Shown here in pieces: positions 1 through 11,849 of a stretch of DNA of 64,000 nucleotides (position 1 is its first letter; each line of letters begins with the position of its first letter). Below the pieces are notes generated by a model. It had not been told where the DNA came from and did not search any database. It saw only the letters and a program-made list of their open reading frames with translations. Where the stretch lies: positions 992,001-1,056,000 of the forward strand of contig LUGG01000019.1 in assembly GCA_001683735.1 (NCBI GenBank), read 5' to 3'. The DNA is from Grifola frondosa (taxonomy: Eukaryota > Basidiomycota > Agaricomycetes > Polyporales > Grifolaceae). A program made the position numbers and the translations under genes.

Positions 1-118
1 CAGACGGATTCCAGTTCCTACGTGCACTTTTTTCTTCTAGTTTCAGTGTCAGCAAGCACGCTGTGGTGGCAGGATCGAAATAGCGCACGAGCCGAAAGAA
101 TATCACAGTCCTGGTAGC

Positions 119-1792
119 TTACTCCCTGAACCCGGATGGACCGGCTTCGGCTTCAGATGGCTCATGGAAACTAATCTGGCCTAACTCCATTTCCTCGTCA
201 TTGTCCAGCATGTCCTCGGGTTCGCCCTCTCTATCGGCTCTCTGCTCGGCCAAGGAACTGCGATCGGTTGCAGAGAATGAGAATTCGTGGTCGAGGGGGG
301 CACCGAGGGGTTCGACGAAAGCCTCAAACTGGACCGAGCCGACAAACGACGGGCGACTTGAATCTTCGTTGCTGCGTTGGGATGCATCGATTTCACGGAG
401 ATTGAGCATGAACCGCGAGATGAGAATCGCTGTTATTCTGTGCCGCAACGAATGTCAATACAGATCAAATTGAAGAGCAATCAAGTGCAGTTACTCACGG
501 ATTGATGAACTGGTCAATATATGCGAAGCCTTCCTAATGGAAATAAATATGGTCGTAAGTTATGATCGGTAGCAATTCGGAACAAATCTCCCTACAAAGG
601 TTTCTCCAAAATATAAGAATAAAATATCTGCAACGTTCATCACCAACATAGCTCTATCGAATATACCATTGTCAATTAACATCAGACCTATTTCAGCTTT
701 TGATAACCTACAAGAAGTATACCGTACCTGACGGGGTCTCATCAGGTCATGCATATATCAAGACAGGAATGGACACTTACCGTCCCTCAGGATCACCGTG
801 TGCAACGAAGTTCGGAGATTAGCTTCCGCAGCAGCTCGTCGCTTCCAGTACATGTAGTATACGGTTACTGCAATAACCAGTATTTCTGCAGTGATTGTGG
901 CCGCATCCCCTATATACGACACTTGGATTATTGCGTGAGTAGAGCACGTGAGCAATATGAGGCCAGCAGCACTACATACGTCTATACGAGGCACGGATAG
1001 TCAGTGAGCAGCAGCGACATCAACGAATTTCACTGACATGCTGGAGAGTTCTGGTGAGAACAAAGGCATTCCTGTACAGTTGACCGGAGGTGGAAGCTAC
1101 AACCACTATTTGCCACACATTTAGAAACTAGAAGTACATGCTGCACTTCAACTTCATGCCAGGCATAATGTCGAGGTCAGCTCACCAGGTCAACTCCGCA
1201 AGGAATCAGTGACAAGATGAATATCAATAAAGCAATTTGCCATTGATGACTGGTCAAGGCATATGCTCGGAGGCTCGAGAATGCTTCACAAAATATAAGT
1301 TCCCGGTCAGGAGTGAGAATATCGTATGGCTACTCACCGGCCACAAGGAGAAGGAAGAGTAGGTCAAAAACTGGCGACAACCAAAACATTGCAGAACAGC
1401 TCTGGAAATTATGAGTGAGCAAATAGTTTATACTAGCAGGATGAGGACGTACCCTTAATGATAATGGATATATGGTTATGAGGTCAAAAATGAGTGCCAG
1501 AAGCATAGAGTATCTTCCGACCAAAAAAATCAACGTGGCTGCCGAAAATCGACGCTTCCATACGAGCTGATATTCACGGTCGAACGTGATGAAGTACTCG
1601 TAGACAAGAAGCGCTGCAACAAATAGGAGTGAGAAAGTTACCAGAGATTGTATGTGAACCACTGACCTGTTGCCGATACACTACAACATATCTCGATGAA
1701 GCTGTGCGAGAGGATATATTGGATGAGAAAAATATCGCGGTAGGAGTCACTCACGTTTGCTGGGCAACCGCGGCGTTGGCAGCGGATGACAT
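119..1792 (-). CDS. DUF6533 multi-pass membrane protein, copy D1
   Basis: This is a multi-exon gene read from an ATG at 1792 to a TAA at 119-121. Exon 1 encodes MSSAANAAVAQQT and is followed by a GTGAGT intron. A later exon carries the DUF6533 signature (LVYEYFITFDREYQLVWKRR, then a hydrophobic stretch). Further exons give an SLRAYAL motif, hydrophobic segments, a VILRDG motif and the final exon (119-448) starting ITAILISRF and ending in an acidic, Ser-rich tail. All introns are about 50-60 bases, and I could join exons in phase (for example GETF to EGFAYIDQFINP to ITAILISRF), so the copy looks intact. The family is predicted to be a seven-helix, receptor-like membrane protein of unknown ligand. 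It lies downstream of block A and has a TATA box about 65 bases before the ATG. The family call is strong; function is unknown. Confidence 0.85.
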
Positions 1793-1850
1793 GGTGTGAG
1801 GTCGTCCGAACCGCTTTGAACTCGATGCTCTAGCAGAAATGGACAGATGC

Positions 1851-1862
1851 TGCTCTTATATC
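1851..1862 (-). promoter_or_regulatory. TATA box of DUF6533 copy D1
   Basis: The minus strand reads GATATAAGAGCA about 60-70 bases before the D1 start codon. The same box, followed by a CT-rich stretch, recurs at the same distance in the other full copies, which supports a real core promoter. Confidence 0.6.
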
Positions 1863-1899
1863 TACCCCGGACGACAACATCACCAAACTGCGATAGCCT

Positions 1900-3195
1900 T
1901 GCCGTCAGAACGTGATTGATCATAGATAGCTGTACAAGTGCAACGAGGAAACAAGACAGGAAGGAGAATCTGAATGAATGCTCGCCTCAGTACTGCGGAT
2001 GATGTTCACTCAAGACGCCAACATATATTTTTGGGTCCTCCAGAATGAGACGGAGCATCTAGATGTTCGCTGTCACAGTTGAGATGAGTAGTTTTTCATG
2101 GTACCAGGATAGATCACTTGCCTAATAATGCAATACGTATGATATATATCACTGGGAATATCCGTAAGCCGCACAGCAGACATAGCACTACCCTTCGTCC
2201 ACAACATCTTGTGCCATGAATAGCACCAAAAGATGGGAGACGATGGCTGTAAATTAACAACCCAATGGTTGAACAGGTACGTCGGAAGGAAGCCGAAGTA
2301 CAGGCTGTACATCGGCCACGGCATGTTGGTAGCTTTCTAGATACGATAGGAACAGAGCCCAGGGTGAGCGTGAGTCCTGACTGCACGATGTCAGTAGACG
2401 CAGAATCATGAATCGGTGGATGTGATGTGTCCACAGCCGAGTGCAGCAATGCTCTGCCCTCTCATAATAGCCTTTGAAGTATAACGAAGCGTAACAATGT
2501 GTCGTTACTGTACTGACGGTTACAGAACTTCAGAAGACAAACTTCGGCCACTCAAAATGCACATCTGTCAAATACAGTCGTCCGCGACGATGCGTCATCG
2601 ACAACTGGAAATAACCAGCGATAGCTCACAGTACCTGGAAGTCATGGCTCGGGAGATGCTCCATCAGCAAAATGTGGTTTGGCTGGTACGGACTTTAACT
2701 GGAGCGACCTACCGAAAGAATACACTCCAGCAACATTTGGGAGGATCTACTAGAGCCTAGTAAGTTCGGACATCTGTTCAGAGAGCGTCGATGGTGAACA
2801 TGTGATCATGAACGCGTGCGTCACAGACGCTATCAAAAGTGGACAAAGTAAAAATACGGCTGAACATTGACTGTCGAGGGTTATCATCAGGATCAAGACT
2901 CGAAAAGGGGCATGTGGACGGAAATGCTCGACAAAGATAGAGACGCATGTAGTTACCAGCAACACCACCGAACAGCACCGAGATAGCGCATCGGCTCCTC
3001 ATCCATGCCCAGACCAAGTGTCTTAGTCGCGATAGCGTCGTCTGGCGGAGCATAGTGCGTATATAGTGGAACCGCCGTGAGATCGTCAGGAAAGGTCTGC
3101 CCACGCACCCCGCAGCGGGTTGGAGTGGAATTGGATGCCGTGGCGTCTATCTTCGACATCTGATTGATGCCATATGTAGCGTAGGGTAGCACGGG
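1900..3195 (-). repeat. Block A1, upstream module of D1
   Basis: This repeated module lies directly upstream of D1. Related copies are at 7270-8047, 11850-12960, 58395-58860 and 59288-60540, plus a fragment near 5080-5240. It contains short coding-like stretches on the minus strand, for example one reading QTFPDDLTAVPLYTHYAPPD near 3100, and a stretch around 2100-2450 (SSKLPTCRGRCTA in better copies). I recognise no protein family. No single open frame spans the module, so it is either an intron-rich gene in decay or a set of gene remnants. Confidence 0.55.
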
Positions 3196-3199
3196 TCGC

Positions 3200-3500
3200 T
3201 GGTAAGGGAGAACGTGAGGGAGCTGAAGCCGCGCATGGAGGAGCTGGAAGGTCGCCTGACTGCGGCTCGCTCGCGCCGATTCTGTAGCTGTCCGATGACC
3301 CCGCTACATTCCACGAGGAGCTCACATGACGTATGGTCCACAGGATCTGACATATGGTCAATGCGTAAAAGCAGAGCAGTCAGTCGCATGGACAGTTATT
3401 GATGGTAGAAATAGGTGCCTGAGCCTGTTCAACAGAGGCGTCTTGCCCAAAATCAGGACGCAGACTGTGAACGAAGGATTGAACTGCCTCCACGACGTTC
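3200..3500 (+). repeat. Fragment shared with 63350-63720 (block R and its flank)
   Basis: The plus strand encodes VRELKPRMEELEGRLT, a helical stretch resembling VNVRELRQRVVSVTRCMEEL read from the minus strand near 9150. The following 3330-3500 (from the GGATCTGACATATG motif through GCGTCTTGCCCAAAATCA) is closely matched at 63585-63720 in the same order, so the two ends of the window share this segment. Function is not recognised. Confidence 0.5.
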
Positions 3501-3699
3501 TTCGCACATAATGGCCATTAAGCACCGGAAAGATACTTGTACCATCGAATGTGAAGGGAGGACGCCTGCAGGAAGTCACCATGGACATTTCAGGACGACT
3601 GGAGGATCGACGTACTAAGTACGGCAATTCCTATGGTATTCCAAAGAACATACGACGTTATGGATCCCCTCGTGCAGTACGTGTAGAATAGCGTATACG

Positions 3700-3790
3700 G
3701 ACAGGGGTTGAAACCAAGTGTGGACGATCAGACCTGAATGGACTTACCGACTCAGCAATGCACTCAACGAGTCCTATGCATGTCCAAGAA
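3700..3790 (-). pseudogene. Remnant of EF-hand gene exon 1 (3' part)
   Basis: On the minus strand this encodes DSLSALLSR and then a GTAAGTCC splice donor. It corresponds to SSNALLRR and the same donor at the end of exon 1 of the EF-hand gene (57857-57730). The intron start and a CCACACTT stretch also match. The upstream part of the exon is not preserved, so this is only a fragment. Confidence 0.5.
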
Positions 3791-3799
3791 GGTCGTTCT

Positions 3800-4490
3800 G
3801 CCACTGGTCGACCGCGCATTCAACGTCATCTGTGCAGCGCAGCAGCCGTTCAACGAGCTGTTTGCACACAATGCATCCCTCGTGTTTGCAGGGCGCTAGA
3901 CGTCCTCGAGTTTAACGGCACGCTCACGGGCCTCTTCCCCAATGCTCTCGCCCTCGCTGCACAACGTTGGAGAGCTCTGTCTGGCAAACGTCGTTGGATC
4001 ATCCTCCTGCGACTGGGTCCACAACAATATTAACGTCCGTTGTGCCGTGCGTAGAGGACAGCTATAGCCTCTGTGTTCGATCCACAATTAATGGTTGTGC
4101 TAGTAAGTGCGCTGTGGAGGTACAAGTATGAAAAGATGTGCTGCAAGACCTAACCTTAGTACCCGTTGGCCGGCGCCACCGACCAAGTGTCATGTAAGCG
4201 CCCAAATGGTGGCGTTCTCAGCACCGACTGCTCAGATGCACAACTCAAGTAAGTACTCACGATTCAACTAGTCACTAGCAATAAAGTACTACAGTCACTA
4301 TTAATCATTACAATGGCTGCATTACACACTAGTACTAGCTACAACGTTCACGGTACGTTTTTACTACAGCAAGACATATGTGCGTGTTCCCACTATTTTT
4401 CCGCTATGATCCTATCTAACACCAAGTCCTTAGATAGACGATTCTGTCCATTCCATTGTCGCTAACTAGCATTCCATTATAAGATAGGAG
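3800..4490. other. Unassigned stretch
   Basis: No gene, repeat or structured element was recognised here. Short open frames on both strands have no family features and no conserved partner in the window. Confidence 0.4.
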
Positions 4491-4499
4491 AAGAGTGAT

Positions 4500-5030
4500 T
4501 GGGTCCCGCGGAGATGTCATCCTGCAGTGTGCCCGCGAGCGCGGCCTCGGTGCATATCTGCATGACGACTCAGACTTCATCGATTCTCCACACCCGCCAC
4601 CGCGCGCCCTGCAACGCCGCAGCAGACGTGTGAAACGTGACGAGCGTGCGCAGGAACATCAGGTTGTGTGGGATGTGGGGGAGCACCGCAAAGTGCATGA
4701 GGACCGGCGTCAGCAGGTCAAGCCCATCATCGACGCGGGGACGCTCGGGATCAGGCGGGGCGCGAGTCGGTGGTGCGGTACGACTGACGGTGCTGCGCAT
4801 CGTGCTGCTGTGTGCTCGCGGGGAGACGCGCTCGAGGTCCGAGCCTCGCTTTTCGCATGCACGTCCATCGAGAATTCATGTGGGTGGCAGGTGTCTGTTA
4901 CATTCTGTCAGGTAGTGAGAGAAGTTCTGGAAATATGTTTTTGTATTCTACAGCGTGTTACAAGCGCACCCCGAGCCTGTATATTCATAGATCTAGACAC
5001 CGACATCAGAATTTGCTGTCAGAAGTTGGG
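4500..5030 (-). repeat. Block R copy at 4.5 kb
   Basis: The minus strand contains a helical-looking stretch, DLLTPVLMHFAVLPHIPHNL then FLRTLVTFHTSAAALQ, that is matched by TPVLTRLTVLWHMLRNQTCL near 63400 and by the 9019-9640 copy. The 3' part (from CGTCCATCGAGAATTCA to TATTCTACAGCGT) is nearly identical to 9480-9605. The long plus-strand open frame here is not conserved between copies, so I take the minus strand as the coding side. The family is unrecognised. Confidence 0.5.
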
Positions 5031-5079
5031 GTGGACAGTTTTTCGGGGCACCTGGGTGCGTGGTTTCCCAAAATATCGC

Positions 5080-5240
5080 ATCGTATGTTATCCGCATCAT
5101 GCATAATATCAGTAGGATGGCCAACTGCCTGTCGGCGGCGATATCTTACATCAGTCAGGGAAGGTGTTGACCAACGGATCCAAATAAATAATCCAATGGT
5201 GTCGAAGTACAGGCTGTGTATCAGCGCCACGGTAAATTCT
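5080..5240 (-). repeat. Short fragment of block A
   Basis: The stretch with AATCCAATGG and TACAGGCTGTGTATC matches the conserved core of block A (compare 2255-2310 and 7565-7625). Both sides are unrelated, so it is an isolated piece. Confidence 0.45.
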
Positions 5241-6000
5241 TGACAGATGGAATAGGAACAGAAACAAAGGGGACCATGACAGGTTGTACGTTCGCCGACT
5301 CGGATTTATGCCTCTTCCAAGATGCTGACTCCATCTCTTCGTACAGAATGGAAGCTCATAGACTTGATATGTACTCATCCCGCGCTTTTCTCGTTCTTGG
5401 CCATGGTTCGCGTTGATTAATTTGGGTGAGCTTGGTTCGTGGACGGAATGCGGATGGATAAATTCACCTTAATGGTCCAAAGACTGTTCTCCTAAAGATC
5501 ACATCCAATTTTATATGATTTGAAGGCGCGCTCGTGTCAAAGTGGTCTACTAACAAAATCGTGTTGAGATGCTCCACAGAAATGGGACCATATTCCAACG
5601 CCAACGATAGACCGTATCATGAGAGGATGTCCTACGTAATAGAGTAGCATGTTAGAGGCCATCAGTACAGATGATCGCGCTGAGATGTGTAGTCAAGGGG
5701 CAAGATGCCAAGAGAAACAGAAACAGTGGGAGAGAGGTCGCTGGTGAATATTTTGCTTTTCCTTGTCAAGAACGTTGCGTGTATAAGAGAGGTTTTGGGT
5801 TTGACTATTAGTATTAGGCGGTCATAGATTGGATGGATCCTCATCGTACTAGCGGACAGGGCACTACACTCAGCGACTGAACATGGATGATAGCGCAGTT
5901 ATCCGATGTGGACAAACCGTCAGGACACATGAAGCTAATCCAGCTCGTTGTCGTGAAAAATGGCCGTTTTCGTATGCCATCCTGCTGAATCCCACCTCTA
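5241..6000. other. Unassigned stretch
   Basis: No conserved gene or repeat was seen. The stretch has only short open frames and no copy elsewhere in the window. Confidence 0.4.
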
Positions 6001-6010
6001 AACATTCAAT

Positions 6011-6832
6011 TCATGGGCATCGTGACTGGTACGTGAGCTTAGTGGATGTCATACTAATTGAAATGCAACAAAGGCCTACCATGGTCATATTTACCGAGGC
6101 AAACGACACCTCCAATTCCCCCGTCCTGACGTAACTCCTCGACGCACTGACTTGCCGCCTCATCCAAACACTCGCCTGAACACTGCATGCGTGTCCGATG
6201 GTTGATGCAGTCGCGAGCCGTTTAAGATACTGCCGATGCACGTTAGCAGCTTCAACCTGTGAGCAAAATTCACGTACATCGCCATCACCAGTTCCGATCC
6301 CACCCATGACGACCTTAGTCCCGCGTCCACGTACCCTGTGCCATGTCTGACGCAATTAACCATGCAACAGCCATTTCTCTGCCCAGAACCCAGAACCCAT
6401 GCTCAGTGTGTCCCCGATGCGGCCTAAGAGATTATTGGTGCGTCCTCCAGTCGACGTGACTGTCGCGACACATACGTTCTCACACAAGGCCACTGTGACC
6501 ACCGTCCCATTTGGCAGCTCTTCCAGCGGCACGCCTGGTGCAATAGCGTCTGAATTCGACTCCTCGCCACCACTAGGGTACGGTAGTGGCTCTGCCGGGA
6601 GCGCAAGCCAACGTCGGTGCTCTCTCCAGCGTAGTTCTATATATAAATAGCTCTTGAGTGCGACACTGGGGGATGCGCCAAGGGTGTGTGCGGCATTCCC
6701 GGAGAGCATGGTATGTGGCACTGCGTAGGGAGCGAGGTAGAGCTCACGCGCGAGCTTGGAGGAGTTACGCGTGTGCCATACCGCGTCCGTGGAAGGGATG
6801 GCGGGGTACGTCGATGGCGAGGCGGATAGCAT
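6011..6832 (-). CDS. Unrecognised single-copy open frames
   Basis: A 158-residue minus-strand frame starts at 6832 (MLSASPSTYPAIPSTDAV) and is followed by a 114-residue frame ending at 6011. They are not matched elsewhere in the window and carry no motif I recognise. The first frame has a Ser/Pro/Ala-rich start and a stretch YLYIELRWREHRRW. A stop lies between the frames near 6355, so they may be two exons or an eroded gene. This is a weak call based mainly on length. Confidence 0.25.
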
Positions 6833-7269
6833 GATAGATGTCTCGAGTTCGTTTTGCAGAATGTGAGCTGATATTGAGATGAGTCATAAAAGAAGGCACG
6901 GGGCCTTTCCCAGCATTAAATAGCGGGCTCTGATCACAGGGTTATCCCAGATAGAAAGACGGAGCAGTACACAACAACATACCTTCCCTGACTGAAACTG
7001 CAGCCACATCGCCTCTCCATTGTGCCGGCTCCGCCATGCATGACGAGGGTATGCTTCGCTCGACGACTAGACTTGAGCGACCGATGCAACAGGAGGAGCT
7101 TATCCGATGCATGCGACACAGTCGATGTCCTCGAATTTGTCGAAATGTGTTATCTGGAGATTGAATGATAGAAGTATTTTGAGAACCGGAGCACACGGCC
7201 ATAACTCGAATCTCTAGCACCTGACTGCTCCAGGAAGCACATACACACATTATAGAAATCAAGTTGAAA

Positions 7270-8047
7270 ATGAGGAAAGGCGCACTATATAAATATGGGA
7301 ATTGCCGACATTACAGAGCGTAAACACTATTGCACTGCCTGGCCACGAGGATTCGCCCTGAAGTTGCTGTACATTCTGTTCCTCAAGAACTGGGGTGAAA
7401 CACCTAGAAGTATGCTGTCAGCAGTTGAGATCAGGATGGATCACGTCCCAAATTATCGCACCATGGATCATACATGTCACTGGGAACAATGTCAGTAAAC
7501 CCGACAACAGATAGCGTACCGCATGTCAGCTAAGAACAATGCAGAAAGTTACGAGCTGTCAATAAACAACCCAATCATTGAACGGGCCCATTGGAAGGAA
7601 GTCGGAACACAGGCTGTGTATCGGCCCCGGCAAGTTGGTAGCTTGCGCGATACGATAGGAACAGAGCCGGCTGAGAGCCGCGAGTCCAGACCGCACGTTG
7701 GCAGACCGGGAATCACGGATGGAAAGATGTGATGTGGCCACTGCGAAGTGATTGTGTGGAAGAGCATGCAGCTCGATATACAGTGATCCCTCCGTCAACT
7801 CGTCGACAAAGGACTGCATCATACGAGAGACCCGGAGGGAGTTGGTGGGGAATTGGATACCGTGACGTCTGGTGAAGTGAGCCAGCGCGTCGTCCATGCC
7901 GCCATCTGATCTAGACCAAGCTTGGCGCGTTACTCCGATGTCGTTCTCGCTGTCAAAGAAGTCGACGACGTCGTTGAACTTGTGTTGATGTATCTCGAGG
8001 CCGTGGTCGCGGGTGTCTACGGAGAATGGATGGCCCCCTTCGAACAT
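7270..8047 (-). repeat. Block A3
   Basis: This is a block A copy. Its minus strand holds the longest open reading of the module (7559-8047), starting MFEGGHPFSVDTRDHGLEIH and continuing with a DDFFDSE-like acidic patch, then QFPTNSLRVSRMMQSFVDEL and SLYIELHALPHNHFAVATSH. It matches 58395-58800 (plus strand) base for base over long stretches, including the tail at 7270-7500. The protein family is unrecognised. Confidence 0.55.
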
Positions 8048-8124
8048 GACAAGACGAGACTAGCTATGAAAAATTATCAATTAATGTCTGCGAAAACATA
8101 TTTGCACGAGATGATGAGTGGAGT

Positions 8125-8230
8125 TAAGTTATCGACGTTTAGGCGCTTCGGATCTTGAGGACCAAGCGCTAAGGTTAGGCTTACAGACGCCAGCCTACAA
8201 GCGCTGGCCGAATTGTAGGCCTTCACCATC
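8125..8230. repeat. GCGC-palindrome repeat H, copy 1
   Basis: This repeat contains TTAGGCGCTTCGGATCTTGA, then AAGCGCTAAGGTTAGGCTTA and AGCCTACAAGCGCTGG. TAGGCT and AGCCTA form an inverted pair flanked by two AGCGCT palindromes, so it can fold as a hairpin. Copies are at 13390-13500 and, inverted, at 58215-58345. Each lies between block A and a copy of the EF-hand gene 5' end. Confidence 0.6.
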
Positions 8231-8289
8231 ATCGGCACTTAGTTGTGCTTGTTTGGTTTCTTCATACCACGTACGGACACAACTTGTGT

Positions 8290-8770
8290 TTTGGACTACA
8301 GTAATCTTCAACATGCGTCCTCTCGGTAAGCCATCTTGCCTGATCTATCCATTTGCTGAAGATATTTATCAAATATTATAGATTGCAAGGTTTACCCTTC
8401 AACGGAAATCCCGAAGTCTTTCCCCTTCTCTCGACATCACAATGTCCGACCGTGCTGGCTATATGACTACCCATGTCCATCTGGACGACACATAACCTAG
8501 GCTGCCTGATCTCAGTAGTTGGAGAGATGGGAGAATAGGCAAACGCATTGACTTGTCGAGCGCGATGCTGTGGCGGTAAGTCCTCCCAGGATCGATCATC
8601 CACGTTTGTTATCATTGTTTGCACGCAGAACTATTACGCTCTTGTACACAAACAGTGCGGCGAGATCCACAGCACGGTATAGTCTCGAGAACATCCTGAG
8701 AGATACTGAACTGAGTACGTCGATCTTCCGGTCGTCCTTAGATGTACATGTCGACTTTCTGCAGGTGTAT
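8290..8770 (+). pseudogene. 5' fragment of the EF-hand gene (promoter and exon 1)
   Basis: An ATG at 8442 begins MSDRAGYMTTHVHLDDT, followed by an in-frame TAA and PRLPDLSSW, then a GTAAGTCCTCCCAG donor at about 8575. This parallels MSDRTAFTTPHLHLNNIHPR of the intact gene at 57857. The upstream sequence also matches the region just beyond 57857 in reverse orientation. A second exon-like piece follows at 8633-8770 but has no EF-hand. It is therefore a truncated copy broken by a stop codon. Confidence 0.6.
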
Positions 8771-9018
8771 TCCAGATCGGTGTGGCGTATGCACTGGACA
8801 TCGTCGTCGTCTTCACATCTTGTATGGTGCGTTGATATGTCAGGATGTCAGGATCTTGCTTGTGCTTAATGGCCATTTTATGCAGAGAAGGGTGTAGAGA
8901 CGGTGAATTCCTTCGTCCACAGATGCGCAGTGATTTTTTGCAACGCACCTCCACTGAAAAGGCTCAGGAACGTATTCCTGCCATCAGCAACTGCACATAC
9001 GACTGACGGCTCCCATTT

Positions 9019-9640
9019 TTACAGATTGATCATCGCGTGAGATGCATAGCTCGCGGAGCGCAGCTGGGTCGTCAGATAGCCTGCACGAGCGGGCAGCTGC
9101 AGCTCAGCGACTGTCAGGATATCGGCCTGACTTCTCAACTCATGCTCACATTCAGCTCCTCCATGCACCTCGTAACACTCACGACGCGCTGACGCAGCTC
9201 CCTCACATTCACCTGCACCAGCGGCCCGTGGAAGCCTTCTACGACCACCAGCGTGCTCCTGCACCGCTGTAGCAGACGTGTGTAATGTAGCGAGGTGCGC
9301 AAGTGCGTCAGACTGTGTGGGATCCGCGAGCGCGTGAACACCTGCATCAGCTGGTCCAGCCATCATCGACATGAGTGCACTCAGGCGCGAGTCGGTGGCG
9401 TGGTGCACCTGGCCGCGCTGCGCGTCGTGTTGCTGTGTGCTCGCGATGGAGACATGCTCAAGGTCAGAGCCTCACTATTCACATGCAAGTCCGTCGAGAA
9501 TTCACGTGGGTGGAGGATGTCTGTGACATTCCGTCGGGTCACGAGATAATTTCTGGAGGCATTACAATTGTGCGTTTTTCGTTTTTGTATTCTACGGCGT
9601 ATTACAAGCGCATCCTGAGGAGATCCAGCATATTAATTTA
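9019..9640 (-). repeat. Block R copy at 9.0 kb
   Basis: The minus strand holds helical-looking frames (LATLHTSATAVQ; VNVRELRQRVVSVTRCMEEL) that switch frame once, near 9270, consistent with an intron or an indel. Its 3' third is nearly identical to 4855-4970. Function is unrecognised. Confidence 0.5.
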
Positions 9641-9897
9641 ATAAACCAATCCAAAAAGGAACAGATAAGAGAATGATGATGGTATAGTACACATGATATG
9701 ACCTCCCGGTGGCAGATCTCTATAATTTATGACACCAAGTTACAGTACTCCAAGAAAGCAATGAAGGACGATGCCCGACGCCAGATAGATTCCAGTTCCT
9801 TCATGCAGTTCTCTTCTAGTCTCAGTGTCAGCAAAAACGACGTGGCGACGGGATTGCAATATCGCACGAACTGAAAGATTATCACAGTCTTGGTAGT

Positions 9898-11580
9898 TTA
9901 CTCCCTGATCCCGGATGGACCGGCTTCGGCCTGAGATGGCTCATGAAAACTGATCTGTCCTAACTCTATTTCCTCATCATTGTCGAGCATGTCCTCATGC
10001 TCGCACCCTCTATCGGCTCTCCGCTCGTCCAGGGAACTGCGATCGATCGCAGAGAGCGAGAATTCGTGGTCAAGAGGGGCGCCGAGGGGTTCGACGAAAG
10101 ACGCAAACTGGACCGAGCCGACGAATGACGGGCAACTTGAATCTTCGGTGCCGCGTTGGGACGAATCAATTTCGCGGAGATTGAGAATGAACCGCGAGAT
10201 GAGAATCGCTGTTATTCTATGCCGCAACGAATGTCAATACAGATCAAATTGAAGAGCGATCAATCGCGGTTACTGACGGATCTATGAAATTGCTGATATA
10301 CGAGTCGTCCTCCTGATGACAGTATATGGGGCTCGTGAGTTAGGGTCAGTAGGGATTTGAAATAAATTTCCTCACGAAGATTTCTCCCAAATATATGAAT
10401 GCAATATCTACAATGTTCATGAGCAGCAACGCTCTATCGAGTACACCGTTGTCAATTAACATCAGGTCGGTTTTAACTTTTGATAACATACAGGAAGTAC
10501 ACAGTACCTGATGGGGTGTCATCAGGTCGCGCATATGTCGCGACAGGAATGGAAACTTACCGTCCCTGAGGATCACCGTGTGGAAAGAAGTTCGGAGATT
10601 GGCCTCCTCCGCAGTAGCTCGTCTTCTCCAGTATGTCTGGTGTACGGTGACTGCAAGAACCAGTGTATCTGCAGTGATTGTGGCCCCACGCCCTACATAA
10701 GACACTTGGATTATTGCGTGAGAACAGCACTTGAGCAATATAAGGCGGACAGCACTACATACATCTATATGATGCACGGATTCAGCCAACGAGCTGCAGT
10801 GGCATAAATCAATTTCACTGACATATTGTTAAGCTCCGGTGAGACCAAAGGCACTGCTGTACAATTGATCGGAGGCGGAGCTACAGCCACAATTTGCCGC
10901 ACAACCAGGAACTAGATGTATGTGTCACACTTCAATTTGTGCCAGGCTCAACATCGATGGCAGAGCTCACCAGGTTGATTCCGCATTGAACCAGTGACAG
11001 GATGAATATCAACGAAGCGATTCTCCATTGACGACCAGACAAGGCATATGCTCGCAGACTCGAGAATGCTTCACAAGATATCAATTACCAGTCAGGAGTG
11101 AGAATATTGTATTGCTACTCACCGGACACAAGAAGAAGGAAGAGCAGCTGAAAAGCTGTCGCCGACCAACTCAATGCAGAACAGCTCTGAAAATTATGAG
11201 TGGGCAAATGCAGTCTATAGCGATATGACGGGAACGGTACCCTTATCGATATTGAATATATGGATGGGAGGATAAGGATTAATTGTAGAAGCAAAGAATA
11301 CCTTCCGAGCAGAAAAAGCAATGTGGCCGCTGAGAATCTACGCTTCCATACGAGTTGATATTCACGGTCGAATGTGATGAGGTACTCGTAGACCAGAAGA
11401 GCTGTAGCAAATAGTAATGAGAAAATGCCCAGAGATTGTACGTGAATCATTGACCAGTTACCGATACAATGCAACATATATTGATGAAGCTGTGCGGTAG
11501 GATATATTGGATGAGGAAAAGATTGCGGTAGGAGTCACTCACTTTTGCTGGATCTCTGCAACGTTGACGGCAGACGACAT
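9898..11580 (-). CDS. DUF6533 multi-pass membrane protein, copy D2
   Basis: This is the most convincing DUF6533 copy. The ATG at 11580 gives MSSAVNVAEIQQN, then FINICCIVSVT and ALLVYEYLITFDREYQLVWK in the DUF6533 exon. Later exons give AFSSLRAYALSGRQWRIA, VAPPPINCTAVPLVSPELNN, a membrane stretch ending in VILRDG, TVYFLALLLMNIVDIAFIYL, EDDSYISNFIDP and finally ITAILISRF with the acidic tail. Every junction I followed keeps phase with GT-AG introns of about 50-60 bases. Predicted to be a seven-helix membrane protein; ligand and role are unknown. Block A4 lies upstream; the expected TATA position reads ATATACGAG, a weaker box than in other copies. Confidence 0.87.
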
Positions 11581-11849
11581 GGTGTGCTGTAAGATGAACT
11601 GCTTTGGACTCAAGCTCTAGCAGAGGTGAAGAAAGCCTGCTCGTATATGTACTCTCATGCACGACATCACTACAGTGCAATATTCTCGCTGTCAGACAGC
11701 GATTGATCGTTGTTGTACTGTGCAACGAGTCAACGAGTGTGGAAGGATAACTTGAATCAATCTTCGCCTCATCAACATCGATGATGTCCACGTAAGACGT
11801 CAACTTACATTCTTCGATCCTCGAGAATGAGAGGGAACATCTAAAAGTT

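Noticed and set aside
4495..5106. A 203-residue plus-strand open frame.
   Set aside because: It is not conserved in the related block at 9.0-9.6 kb, while a minus-strand helical stretch is conserved in several copies.
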